The translations under genes and the position numbers were made by a program. The notes beneath the pieces are model-generated. The model was not told the DNA's origin. It searched no databases and worked only from the letters and a program-made list of their open reading frames with translations. 64,000 nucleotides of DNA from Collybia mongolica (Eukaryota > Basidiomycota > Agaricomycetes > Agaricales > Clitocybaceae), in NCBI GenBank assembly GCA_013420905.1, contig JAAXNY010000001.1, forward strand, positions 248,001 to 312,000, given 5' to 3'. Below are positions 22,398 through 32,925 of this stretch, piece by piece. How positions within the stretch are numbered: the first letter of the stretch is position 1; each line of letters opens with the position of its first letter.

Positions 22398-25128
22398 TGT
22401 ATGCTGGCGATCCTGCACGTGCTCCCAGACTCCATTGAGTTCTTGTTTTAATGATTGTCTGTCCAAAGAATACATGAAAAAGAATGCTTGTAACAAAACA
22501 AAGAAATACCCACTGTTGGTTCTCCAGCTCCATCCTGCTTGAAATAAGCACACTTGGAGTGACAACCTCATCCAGAGAAAAGCTCTTCTTCTGCACTTCT
22601 TCCTCTGCTAATTGACAGCGAATGGCAGCTAAGGAAGGGCCTGACGTGACATTGATCAATCAGAAGTTGATGAAGCATAAAGTTGGATTCATACCTTTGC
22701 GAGTATGTTCAAATGGGTTTGGGTTTGATCAATCGCGCTCCCATGCTTGTACTTGATGTCCCCATTTGAGGAGGATGTCTTGATCCAGGGTTTTCTCCAG
22801 ATCAGCATGTAGGTTCTTGTGTTTGGCCATATCTATAGCTGCTGACCACAGCTTGCGTGCAAGGCTGGCCCCTTGATGTATTGATTGAATTACAAAGATA
22901 ACGTGAGATACCAAGAAAACGAACCTAAACCAATTATTTTTCGCCAGTTGTAATCACCTAAATGACAGTCTAATGTGTCTTGTCGGCTGCCCGGACCCAT
23001 CTCCCGCATGCTAGGAGCTAATGGATTAAGCTCTGCCCAGCCACGTTCTGGTGCCTTTCCATCCGTACAGCCTATGCCAGGAGTAAGGTTGAAGGAGAAT
23101 CTTGTGTGACATGCCTTGATGTGTGCAGGGAGGTGAAATTTGGGCACAAGATATGTGATTGAGATGTCAGGTGAAAGTAGGAAGGAAGTGGGATCATCAT
23201 GTAGCAGTCTTATGAGGAAGTTGATGAACCATTGACAGGCTATGTCATAAGAGAGGACTATATATCTGACTCTGGAATTCTGGATGCTCTGCCTGAGCAC
23301 GTAGTCAATGTTACAATATCTGTCACATGTCAGTTCCGATGATCCGTATTTTGATGGAAACAGATAACGTACCTTTCACCACGCTGCAAATCACCAATGG
23401 CATTTGGGCACTTCATGTCATGCCGCGAGCACTCAATCGTCACTACCCCAGTGGCAGCGTGACCACGACCATGCTTGCCCTCTGATAGCAACAAGGCATC
23501 ATGCCACGAACATGTGGTCTTCTATGTTCACGTTCAGACATTGTTTATGGACAGATTATTTCAATGCACCGGTTCAATCTCGTCAATGTAAGATTGTAGG
23601 TACTCCTTATACGCCATCTCCTCAACAAAATACACATACCCACGGGACAAGCCCAGGTCAAGCTCCTCACTGGATACTGCTTTCTGTTTGAGATGGAAAT
23701 TCCCATCTATAGCGATGAATAGGCCGTGCAAATATCTGGTCTCATGGTTAGTGGAAGCGGCAATCGAGTGGACATGCCAACACGTACCATTCATTTTTGG
23801 GAGCATCCTCCCACCCTGGTGCCATGTTCTTCCCCAGATGTGGACACACAGGACATAAAAGAGCACATTCACCCAGGGTGGTTGCTGCAATACCACCAGG
23901 GTCGTGGCCCCTTCCCGCCCTCTTCATCATCTTCAGATGGCGCCATTCCTGGACAACCCATAAGAAAATGGGGTAACAATCCTTTTCAGCATACTTATCA
24001 ACAAAGACAAGACCCAAGCAAAAGTTTGTGATATGCACTTTGGGACAATGGGTGCCAGTGTTATCAGTAAGTCGTGAGAGCATGCTATAGAATTCAAAGG
24101 CCGAAGCCTTTGATTCGTATGACAGGAGCTTGAAAGTCTTGAGGGTGTTGAAGGTGAGTGCAGTCCTCAGTTCAGAGACGGTGGCTGGGAACAGGCAAGC
24201 TTGGAGCAACTGGTTGACATGGGTTGCAAGTGTATTCCCACAGGCACAGGAGTCCATGCCAACTTCATGGAAACCGTTGTTGTCAATGATGACAAACTTG
24301 TCCGCATGACATTGCTGTGTCCTCAAGCAACGCTCACCACGACAATGGCCTAGCTGGATCCGGATTCCTAGCTGCTTCAGGCTAATCTTCTCATAAAACG
24401 CGCCATTCCATTTCTAATCACAAGTCAAACAATATACTTGCCTCGTAGTTGATCAATGTACCTGGACCTGGTGCAAAGGTAGGTACTGGTGCTCCTTTAC
24501 CAAACACCCTTTGCATTTTAACTCATGGTTGATGCAGTCGACGCATTCAAATAACGCAGCCTGACCATTGACGCAGCTTTGGCAAATGTCAGGTGCGTTG
24601 ACACCCCGGCCTTCAAGTTCAATCATCTGTTTGAGATACTTATCTTGTACAGGATACCAACTCCAAAGGGATTCGTCCTGCGAATCTTTTAGCTTCAAAT
24701 GATGTGACGGCTCTAATATCACTCACTCCGGCCATCCGTTTACGTTTTCCGCTCGATCCCTCCTCACTCGGCAGCTCTCCAAGCTCTTGAAGATGTTCAA
24801 TGTAAGCTGCTTCAAGAAGTGCGCTGTCAAGCTCTGGTGGATGGAGGTAGTCTTCCACCATGTTGGGGTTGGGAGGCTCTTGGTTGTGGGGCCCCATTTG
24901 CATCATATTATCGTCTCCGGGTTTCTCGTTGGTTGGAGTATTCTCCTCCGGCCCAAGATCCACCTTGATTAGTGACTGCACTGTCGACACCCGACCATCC
25001 TTCATTTTGCAAAATTGCGTATTTTGGTGAGTCAAAAAACTGGGTGCTGTGGATGATTGTGGCTCATCAGCAGGGGTGTAGGTTTTGACACAGTAGTTTT
25101 TCTTTGTGCGGTGTTTTTGACTCGACAT
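22398..25128 (-). pseudogene. KDZ transposase with CxC2 cysteine cluster, C-terminally truncated
   Basis: Kyakuja-Dileera-Zisupton family transposase. From the ATG at 25126-25128: a low-complexity N-terminus, then CQSCVNGQAALFECVDC and HELKCKGCLVKEH (the CxC2 zinc cluster, about 24490-24600). IQLGHCRGERCLRTQQCHAD, FPATVSELRTALTF and LSRLTDNTGTHCPKVH (24050-24370) follow. The transposase core reads AIDGNFHLKQKAVSSEELDL, then SYDIACQWFINFLIRLLHDD and ITYLVPKFHLPAHI (23130-23240). The C-terminal helical region reads SFSLDEVVTPSVLISSRMEL near 22560. The frame runs straight into the hAT terminus at 22397, so its true end is missing. A KDZ-type element (25139-31036) is inserted only 10 bases upstream of its ATG. 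Confidence 0.8.
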
Positions 25129-25162
25129 GGGGAAATTTCAGTACTTCACACTCCCCCACATC

Positions 25163-25435
25163 CTGCAGAGGATTCCGAGCTGAATCCGAAATTCCGACAG
25201 GAATCCGATCGGAATCCAGAGGAATGCAGGAAGATTTTGAAAAAGTTTTAAAACAGAAAATTCCTTTGAGGAATTCTGCAATATTCTGCTCGGATTCCGC
25301 TCGGAACACAGAATTCCGATTGAAATCATCGGAATTCCGCAGAATTTTGAGGAATTTCTTACAAAGTGTGGAAGAAGAAAATTCTCAAAGGAATTCCGCA
25401 ACATTCTGCTCGGATTCTGATCGGAATTCATAAGT
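25163..25435. repeat. Left subterminal repeat array of the KDZ element
   Basis: More than ten near-copies of an 8-10 bp motif around GGAATCCGA / GGAATTCCG / TCGGAATTC, many palindromic and in both orientations, immediately inside the left TIR. The matching right array is at 30818-31012. Likely transposase binding sites. Confidence 0.75.
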
Positions 25436-25492
25436 TTTAAGTCAAAACAGTCAATAAAGTCAACAGTATATCTAACATTTTGAAGTACTAAA

Positions 25493-27822
25493 TTACTCTC
25501 TTTCAGCCTGTCTTTTTAAAATCTGTTGAGTATGATAAAAAAGCATAACATGGATAAACCAATCAAAGTTTTCTCCAGTCATTCTTTTCATGATAGATTC
25601 AAATCCACCCAACCATGCATTGAGTTGTTCACAAGCCTGTTTTAAAATTAATAAATATTAAAGTGTGTATAAACAATACTTACTTGTGTATTGAATGCAC
25701 GCTTGTAGTAAGGATTGCCTTGATTGTCCTGAGCCACAACAACAAGATTTGGTGCAGAACCATTCAAGGGTGCTGGATTACACCATTTTCGACACAAGTA
25801 ATCTGAAGTACGATGATTCTTATAATGATAAACATCAACAATTAATCTTGATGTATCCAGCCAATCATTGTAAATGGGATTGGCAAGAGCAGTTCGAAGT
25901 ACCAAGCAAGCTTTGTCAATGCAGATATAGGATGGTCGAGTTTCTTTCTCAGGATAAACTTTATTTAAAAAGTTGAGAATATTGGTTGGAGATTCAGAAC
26001 GAGCAAATTTTGTCCAAGCTACCACAACACCACAAGGTTTTCATATAGTTTCAACACAGTAGAACCGAGCAGCAGTAAAGTAATTTGATTGTATAGTGGT
26101 ATCATTATTATCTTCATCATGTGGCTGAATATAAGATCTTTGTTGTGGTTGCCAAGGTTGATTCTCATTTGCAGCTCTTTGCAATACTCTGCGAGCACCA
26201 GAAAAGTTATCCCGAGTTTGTCTTTGAACATGTCTCTGCCAGTCTGGCTGATGTTCAGCACAAGCCTGAGTGCCATGAATTTTTCCAGTATTACAGTTTT
26301 TAACATGACATTTATCACCATATTCAATGTCATGCTCATGGCAAAAGACACCTCCACGCATGTTGAACAGTAATTGTGAACAATTTTCAAAAGCACAATG
26401 TTGTACACCCATAACAATGCCATCCATGACAATCATATTACATATGCCAGGATTTCCAAGAGGATTAACAAAGTTAACAAGTGGTAGATTTTGATTGGTA
26501 GCATTTTCCACTGCACATTGTTGATCAAGAGCAGCATCAAGAGCAAATTCACCCATTAGAACAGGAACAGGAGCATTTTCATCAACATTAACAACAGCAG
26601 CAGGATCATCTCCAGTTAGAAATTCAGCATGTTGTTTATATGGTTGAGTACATTCAGTACAAACATGATCAGTAGCCAAAGCAATTTTTCCATCTGAGCA
26701 TAGTTCTTGATATGCTTTTTGAGTTACTTCTTCAATAGAAATATTATCATCCAGAACCAAGGTTTGGTCAGATGCAGCAGCAATCATGCGAGTGGACTCT
26801 TCAACAAACACTTTCCAGACCTGCCGATGGCTCAGATTTAGTCCAGAATTGGCAAAGCTATTGTTCCAAAACTCCATATAAGCTGCAGTAGATCCATGAA
26901 AGCTATATATGGCATTTAGAACTGTTTTGCCAAAAATGCGATCAACCCAAAGTGCTTGACCAGCTTTAAGATATGGAGCTGACTCCAAATATAATCGTTT
27001 AGCTGAGTTGTTGTCAAGTGATTGTTCATGATCAGCATAGTATATAGTGTTGCATTTGAAACATTTCCCAGAAACAATATAGGCTTGATCATGAATAGTA
27101 GTGCCTTTGATAAGTTTAACATGAGGAATATCAATGTTCCGAGTTTCACGTTTGAGTACATGAAAATTGCAAGATATTGTCAAGCACACAGGTGTATTTG
27201 GAGCCAATATATATATTGGTTCAATAGCAGCATGAGAAACAGATTTGAGTTTGCCTTTGAATTCATTATTTTTCCGCACAGGATACAAGTGTAACATTTG
27301 AGCAAATCCATCAAGTTGTTTGCTCAAGGCATTAATTCTGCTTTGTTCATTTTTTTCTTTAAACATGCTTGTTTCAGGAAAAAACAATGATGCATCATTG
27401 CCTAGCAATTGTATCATGATAAAGGCAAGAGAAGTCATCCAACCAGTGAAAGATAAACGACCAGATGTCATATCTTTAGCATGAAGACAAAGCAAATCTG
27501 TGTTGTTGGTCATTGTGAGCAAAGCCATAAGTACAGTACTCAGTGGAATTTCAGAATTGAAATTCTCTGATACAAAGATACTGAATTCCTGAAATGAAAT
27601 ATCAGGAAACCTTGGTTCAGGATTATAAGCACAAGTGACTGGCAGCCATGTCAATGCCAGAATGATCCAAAGAGATTTGAATTGATCCAAAATCAAAATG
27701 CAAGCAGAGATCTCAGTCCAGAGCCAAAAGAATGCCACAGCTAGCCATGAAGAACAGAATGCATACAAGGCCTGTAATATACTACTAAAAGTTAAACAAA
27801 AATACAAACAAAAGTTTATCAA
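25493..27822 (-). pseudogene. KDZ transposase-like protein with CxC5/CxC6 clusters, one nonsense codon
   Basis: The long first frame (from about 27822; the exact start is uncertain and the hydrophobic first 70 codons may be partly intronic) contains a CxC5-type segment (LILAPNT-like YILAPNTPVCLTISCNFHVL, then VSGKCFKCNTIYYADHEQ). VDRIFGKTVLNAIYSFHGST follows, and then a CxC6-type cluster (HCAFENCSQLLFNMRGGVFC, HEHDIEYGDKCHVKNC). After RFYCVETI a TGA at 26041-26043 interrupts the frame. The frame then resumes without any shift as KPCGVVVAWTKFARSESPTN, DYLCRKWCNPAP, and across one intron ACEQLNAWLGGFESIMKRMT to a stop at 25493-25495. A Cys is usual in this family at the TGA position, so a single TGC/TGT-to-TGA change is likely. 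Confidence 0.78.
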
Positions 27823-27836
27823 ATTGTATCAACTTA

Positions 27837-30751
27837 CTACTTCTTTGGTTTTACAGCTTTTGAACTTTGACCCTTCTTCCCCACTTTAGGTATGTTCTCT
27901 GCATCACGCCCTCCAGAACTTGGTTCCACAGCCTTAGACTTGCCCTTCTTTTTGCTAAACTGTTTCTGCACTTCTTCAACCTTTTCATCATCCTTGGACT
28001 TTTTCAAATCCTCCCCCTGCCCACGCAAAAACTTGTGCAGTGATCCAAGGTTATAATCATCTGCAGAAAATCCCCAAGTTTCTTCATCAGAAAGACGGTC
28101 TTCAGTATTTTCCAACCAGTCTATCAGAGCTGGATATTTCTCAACAAACTTGAATGGTTCATAATTTGAATAGAAATAAGAGGTTGAAGCAAAGATTCCT
28201 TTCAAATCAGCCAGTTTGGCAGCACCTTTCCAGGTGAGAGCATCCTTCATTTTCTTCATCATTGTATTAGCACGACAGAATTCTTTGTATTTTGCATATG
28301 CATAATGCAAAGTATGGTTGCCACGATCCAGATAGAAGTGTTCAATCTCCAACTGCATAATCATAGATTGCTGAACAGATGTGAAGCGAGCAACTATGTC
28401 AGACTCAGATGTGTTGTTTGATGTAGATAGTTCAGTTTTAGAAGGCACAGAAACAGTTGGAACAGAAGAAGTTGGAACTTGTGTAAAAGTTGAGGATTCA
28501 GATGATTCAGTCTAAAAGTGTTTTTATCAGAGATATACTTCAATAAATAAAAGTAGTAAAACTTACAAATAAATGCAAAACATATCCATGATCATCATAC
28601 TTCCAATCCACCATATCATCATCTGAAAGTGCAGCACTGTAGCAACCCTTAATGTCCCAAGTTTCTTGATTTGTATATACATAAATCCGGTGATTGTCAT
28701 TCTTAATAGGCGAGTAGAGATTGCCCAATTTGTAAAGAACAGGACCAAGGGAACTGTTAACTGGAATCTGGATGGTCATAGAAGACTTCATAGCCCTTGG
28801 ATTACTACACTCAGATTCCATAGACTTATACACACGAACAACACCATTGACATTGGGTTGTGCAACAGGTTGGTTATCTTCAAAATCAGCATGGTTCATA
28901 GCATTCCCCAATGCCTGACCACAAATGAAACCACCCACAGTACGAGATGCACCCTGCAGAGAATTCAAGTCTCCACCTACAGTGTAAGACGAACTCAAAT
29001 CTGCACCATGAGGAGACATATCAATATCCTGGGGCTCAACACCACCTGGAGATTGCATTTCTATGTCTACACTATGCTTAGGTGGGGTATGTGGTTCTAC
29101 ATTCTCAGATGATGGGGGTAGAACATCCCCAGACACAGAAACTGGGGGCACAGCCTCCCCAAGACCAGAAACTGGGGGTAGAGCCTCCCCAAGACCAGAA
29201 GATGGGGGTAGAGCCTCCCCAAGACCAGAAGATAGGGGCAAAGCCACAAAAGACTGATCTAAAGAAATAGAAACTAAACATATGATTTATAGAATCAGAG
29301 TAAGTTTAACAGGTGTTATAAAATAAAATCTTACTGTTAGTACCAGCAGGTGACGGGGCACGGGAGACGGCACAGGATGGGGCAGCCAACGAAATATGAG
29401 AGACACCATGGGAGGAAGGGCTGCCGGCAGAGGCGGCGTGGGAGGGGGCATGAGAGGCCGTGGCGGAGAGGCCAGGGGGGGCACGGGAGGTGGAGGGGGC
29501 ACGAGAGGCCGTGGTGGAGGGGGCGCGGGAGGCAATGGTGGAGGGGGCGCGGGAGGCAATGGTGGAGGGGGCGCGGGAGGCAATGGTGGAGGGGGCGCGG
29601 GAGGCCGTGGTGGAGAGGCCAGGGGGGGCACGGGAGGTGGAGGGGGCACGAGAGGCCGTGGTGGAGGGGGCGCAGGAGGCGATGGTGGAGGGGGCGCCAG
29701 AGGCTGTGGTGGAGAGGCCAGGGGGGGCACGGGAGGTGGAGGGGGCACGAGCGCCGTTGTCACCGCCCTGGGCGTTCTCATTGTTGTCCCGGTCTTCCTC
29801 AGTGTCCTCCTCATCCCCATCTTCCTCGTCCCCGTCTTCCTCAGTGTCCTCCTCATCCCCATCTTCCTCGTCCCCGTCTTCCTCGTCTTCCTCGTCTTCT
29901 TCGTCTTCCTTGTCCCTGCCTTCCTTGTCCCCGCTGGCCTCGTTCCCGTCCTCCTCGTCCCCGCTGGCCTCGTCCCCATCCTCCTCGTCCCCGCTTGTTT
30001 CGTCCCCACTCACCTCGTCCCCACTCACCTCGTCCCCACTCGCCTCGTCCCCACTTGCCTCGTCCCCGCTCCCGTCCTCGTCTCCGTCCTCCGCTCCTCC
30101 CTCCTTTTTCCCCTCATTCTCCTCCGGTTCGCTGTCGCTGGCAGTTGGGGGTGCCACCTGGCGGGCACGACCAGTGCCCCCCGGCTTTGACACTTGAGGC
30201 CCCCGGGAAACGGCAGCGGCTGCGCACGGGGGCAGCACAATTGGCATGCCGCTTTCTTCGAGCATGCGCTCGGTCCTGGGGGGAGGCCGTTTTTGTGAGA
30301 ACAAGAAAAGTATATGAATTGAAAGACTCACTTTGTGAGGTGAGATAAGGCGGGGCTGGCCTTGCCCTTGACGCCCGTTTTACTGCGGGTGGTGGCCTTT
30401 CTGGTGCTGCAGGTGGTGTGAGTAAGAATGAACATTTAAGAGGTGGCCGGGTACGCACCCTGCCTTCGGCTTGGCGGCGCTTGCCTTGACGGCAGCGGCG
30501 GCTTTTGTGCACTTGCGGGCTTCGTCGTCCTTGTCAGTTGCTGAGGTGGCACGCTTGTGACCACGGGTGGAAGGCGGGGGCGTCACGCAGATGTGGCCGC
30601 TCCTTGTCGTCGGGCGTTTGGCTGCTTCAGCAGCGGCAGTGGTGGCGGCGGATTTGCGGGTTGTTGACATCGTGTTTTTGCAGAAACTTGATGGGTTGCT
30701 GGGTGCTGGGTTGCTGGGCCTCGGTGTGGTTGAGGTTGACAATGTGCCCAT
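27837..30751 (-). CDS. KDZ-element companion protein, low-complexity N-terminus, unknown function
   Basis: About six exons join in frame from an ATG at 30749-30751 (or the internal ATG at 30668-30670) to the stop at 27837-27839, giving close to 1000 residues. Order: a Ser/Thr/Ala/Lys-rich basic region; a long acidic block of GDEASGDE and EEDGDEEDTEEDGDEEDG repeats (about 29800-30110); a Pro/Ser/Ala block of RAPSTSRAPPGLSTTAS repeats (about 29450-29750); four GLGEALPPSSG-like repeats (29130-29240). Two more ordered regions follow (MKSSMTIQIPVNSSLGPVLY; SIMIQLEIEHFYLDRG-like), ending in a Lys-rich tail. I know no named domain. Position, orientation and presence inside the TIRs make it a transposon accessory gene, perhaps a DNA-binding or chromatin-facing partner; that role is inference. 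Confidence 0.6.
29120..29240. repeat. Coding 30-bp tandem repeat in the companion gene
   Basis: Four consecutive near-copies of a 30-bp unit containing CCCCAAGACCAGAAG, encoding GLGEA(L/V)PP(S/V)SG on the minus strand. Confidence 0.8.
29450..30110. repeat. G/C-rich and acidic-coding minisatellites in the companion gene
   Basis: 29450-29760 is a purine-rich minisatellite (24-bp and longer units containing GGAGGGGGCGCGGGAGGC). 29770-30110 is a pyrimidine-rich block with a 42-bp unit (CTCAGTGTCCTCCTCATCCC core) and many CCTCGTCCCC units. Together they encode the Ala/Pro/Ser and Asp/Glu tracts of the companion protein. They also keep long frames open on the opposite strand; those are not genes. 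Confidence 0.8.
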
Positions 30752-30817
30752 TGTTGATCGATGAGGTGGCCGATAAGTCACGTGACTAGACACATGACCA
30801 CAACGCGTCGTTACAAC

Positions 30818-31012
30818 GCTCCGGAATTCCGTCCAGGAATTCCGATAGAATTCCTGTGGACTCTGTTGGAATTTCAGTGTTCTGAAGCCGGAATTCCTGT
30901 GGAATTTCATTCCGCTCAGAATCCGAGCGGAATCCGATCGGAATTTTTATCAATTTTTACAGCCATTTTCTATTACTTCTGCAGCCGAAATTCCGCTCGG
31001 AATCTGCTGGAA
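30818..31012. repeat. Right subterminal repeat array of the KDZ element
   Basis: Clustered CCGGAATTCC / GGAATTCCGA / GAATCCGAGCGG / GATCGGAATT motifs in both orientations, mirroring the left array at 25163-25435. Confidence 0.75.
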
Positions 31013-31044
31013 GATGTGGGGGAGTGTAAAGACCTCGGAAATTT

Positions 31045-32216
31045 GGGGGGTGGAGTGGCTGGGAAAGGTATCGAGGATCAAGTGTGAACGTTGTAGGTAA
31101 ATATGTTGATCACGAATCATGCAACTCTGATGCTTTGGTTTGCTTTGTCCACATTCTCATCTAAGCTCCCTTATCAGTGCTGAAGGCCTTCAAACACAGT
31201 GTTTTGTAGTTAGTGTACTACAAGTGGTGAATGAATCTCTCAAGTGCAATGACTATACCTCACCCTGAAAAAGTAAACCTCGACGTTTGTAACAGCTCTC
31301 CAGACTTGCTGCACCTTCACTTCCATTACACCACAAATCTTGTAAGCACTCAACAACGTGATGAACACAATCAGCAACTGATTGGAGGTACTCAAATTCA
31401 TGCCTGTGTCCAGCAAGCGTAAGGATTGTATCCCCACAAGACATAATTCGTGAATGTCAAGTTGGGTAGTCGCAGTCTTGAATGAACCGATCCGAAGTGC
31501 TTGAAGGAACATTGCATAATTTTGAGCAAGGAACAATCGCGGTAAGTGGTTAATGAGCGTTTCAAATTTGTTCTTGAATAGTTCGACATTGTGAACCAAG
31601 TCCGTAATTGATTTTGGAGCTCTGGAATGAACAACAGTCAGGAGTATAGCTAACAGTGCAACCAAGGAAGACTCACTCTGATGGTGCTGGGGGGGGTTGG
31701 TGAAATGGTATTGTTGTCCTGGCAATGTATTCCAGCCACTGTTGAGCGCTGATTTCAGACTTGTGCCTGACAATGGGACACTATGCGCTTGAGAAAATTA
31801 ATGAACAATGGGGGAGGGCAAACTTTAAATAGTAATGTTGACTTTTGGCTTGCTTTGCTGCCAACTTTTCCTGGCGTGTGTGATATAGTTTGGGACAAGG
31901 CATGGTATTGGTCAAGAAACGTATATGGAGAAGTTTGCACAAGTTAAACATTCGAACTTTGTTGTCTGACTTTTTCAAAACTGCAATTCATGTGGAGAAA
32001 CTGATCACTACATAAATGTACAATGCATAGAACCCTGTTTCTCCATTCTGGCGTGGATTGGACAACCCAAACTTGCACCAGAACACAATCATTCTCCATG
32101 TTTTGACCCTGACATAAGGCACGGCAAATTCCCGGTCAATACGGTCCGCTTCGAGGCACTGTTCCCCCTGCCACAACCCTTATCCGTCTCCCCACATTCA
32201 GGGTCTTCAGGGTCTG
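31045..32216. other. Unassigned transposon-island stretch with a minus-strand open frame
   Basis: The longest frame (31240-31773, minus, 177 codons) contains possible introns near its 5' part, and includes HNVELFKNKFETLINHLPRL and QLDIHELCLVGIQSL, which look protein-like. No family is recognised. It may belong to the same KDZ unit as the truncated CxC2 transposase. The rest of the stretch shows nothing definable. Confidence 0.35.
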
Positions 32217-32794
32217 ATGGAGTATGTGGACTCTCTTTTTCCATCCCCGCAATTTGCAATTCATGCTTACTTACATCACAGGAATCCGTTGCAATTGCAA
32301 ATCCATGTACACCCCCCAGGCAATGACTTTAATTGGGTCGCTCTTTTTGGCTATGTTGCCCTCCTACTCCCTGCTTTCAAGGCTACCATTGCTGCTAATG
32401 ATCGGGTGCTGTTGGGGGCTATGATTGATGAAGCCTATGCTAAGTGGTGTGAAGAGTTTCCAGAGATTGAGCCTGTCAAGATACGACAATGTGTGAGTCA
32501 ATTGTTGTTATCTTGGGTATCACTCTTTGTTTAATCACATCTACAGGATCTATGGGACCTATTGAGGCTGCAATATGTCAATGACATGGTGAAAAGAAGA
32601 GTGAATGGACTCCCATGGGCTTCTGACGAGGCGGCGATATACCGAAATACACATTATCAAGATCTCTTGAGGGAGGCTTGGATGAAATGGGTGCCCAACC
32701 ACAGAGAGCTGAACAATGGAGACGGAAATTGTTTGTTCAAGGACTGGGACAAGTTTATCAAGTATATACAAGACAACGTGGTACCTTTGATGTA
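32217..32794 (+). CDS. Hypothetical two-exon gene in the transposon island
   Basis: Exon 1 runs from ATG 32217 to about 32493 and exon 2 from about 32549 to the TAA at 32792-32794. The join uses a GTGAGT donor and CTACAG acceptor, giving about 170-190 residues. Exon 1 contains a hydrophobic stretch (WVALFGYVALLLPAFKATI). Exon 2 is polar and aromatic (DLWDLLRLQYVNDMVKRRVN; LREAWMKWVPNHRELNNGDG). No known domain was recognised. The consistent frame across a canonical intron is the main support. Its neighbours are also transposon-associated orphan genes. Confidence 0.5.
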
Positions 32795-32925
32795 ATCAAT
32801 TTGGTGTCTCGAAAGTCTAACTGTTCTTTTTTTGTGTTTGGGGACAGCAATTGTTTCAATAAATCAACATTACATATTTGTACAATGATTCAACTACATT
32901 GACAAGAACAGCAACTGTGCATCAT

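Larger units (their letters stand above)
25139..31036 (-). mobile_element. KDZ-type DNA transposon with two genes, TIRs and target duplication
   Basis: Left end CAGTACTTCACACTCCCCCA (25139-25158); the right end, read inwards, is GAGGTCTTTACACTCCCCCA (31017-31036 complement). Inverted similarity continues through ACATCCTGCAG / ACATCTTCCAG and GATTCCGAGC. Flanks carry the direct repeat GGAAATTT (25131-25138 and 31037-31044). The element holds a CxC5/CxC6 KDZ transposase gene and a large companion gene, both on the minus strand. Arrays of CGGAATTCC-type motifs lie just inside each end. The copy is complete in structure, but its transposase carries an in-frame stop. Confidence 0.85.

Noticed and set aside
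29350..30348. Plus-strand genes of 245-332 codons (Arg/Pro- or Gly/Ala-rich)
   Set aside because: They lie wholly antisense to G/C-rich minisatellites of the companion gene, have highly biased composition, and no supporting start or splice context.
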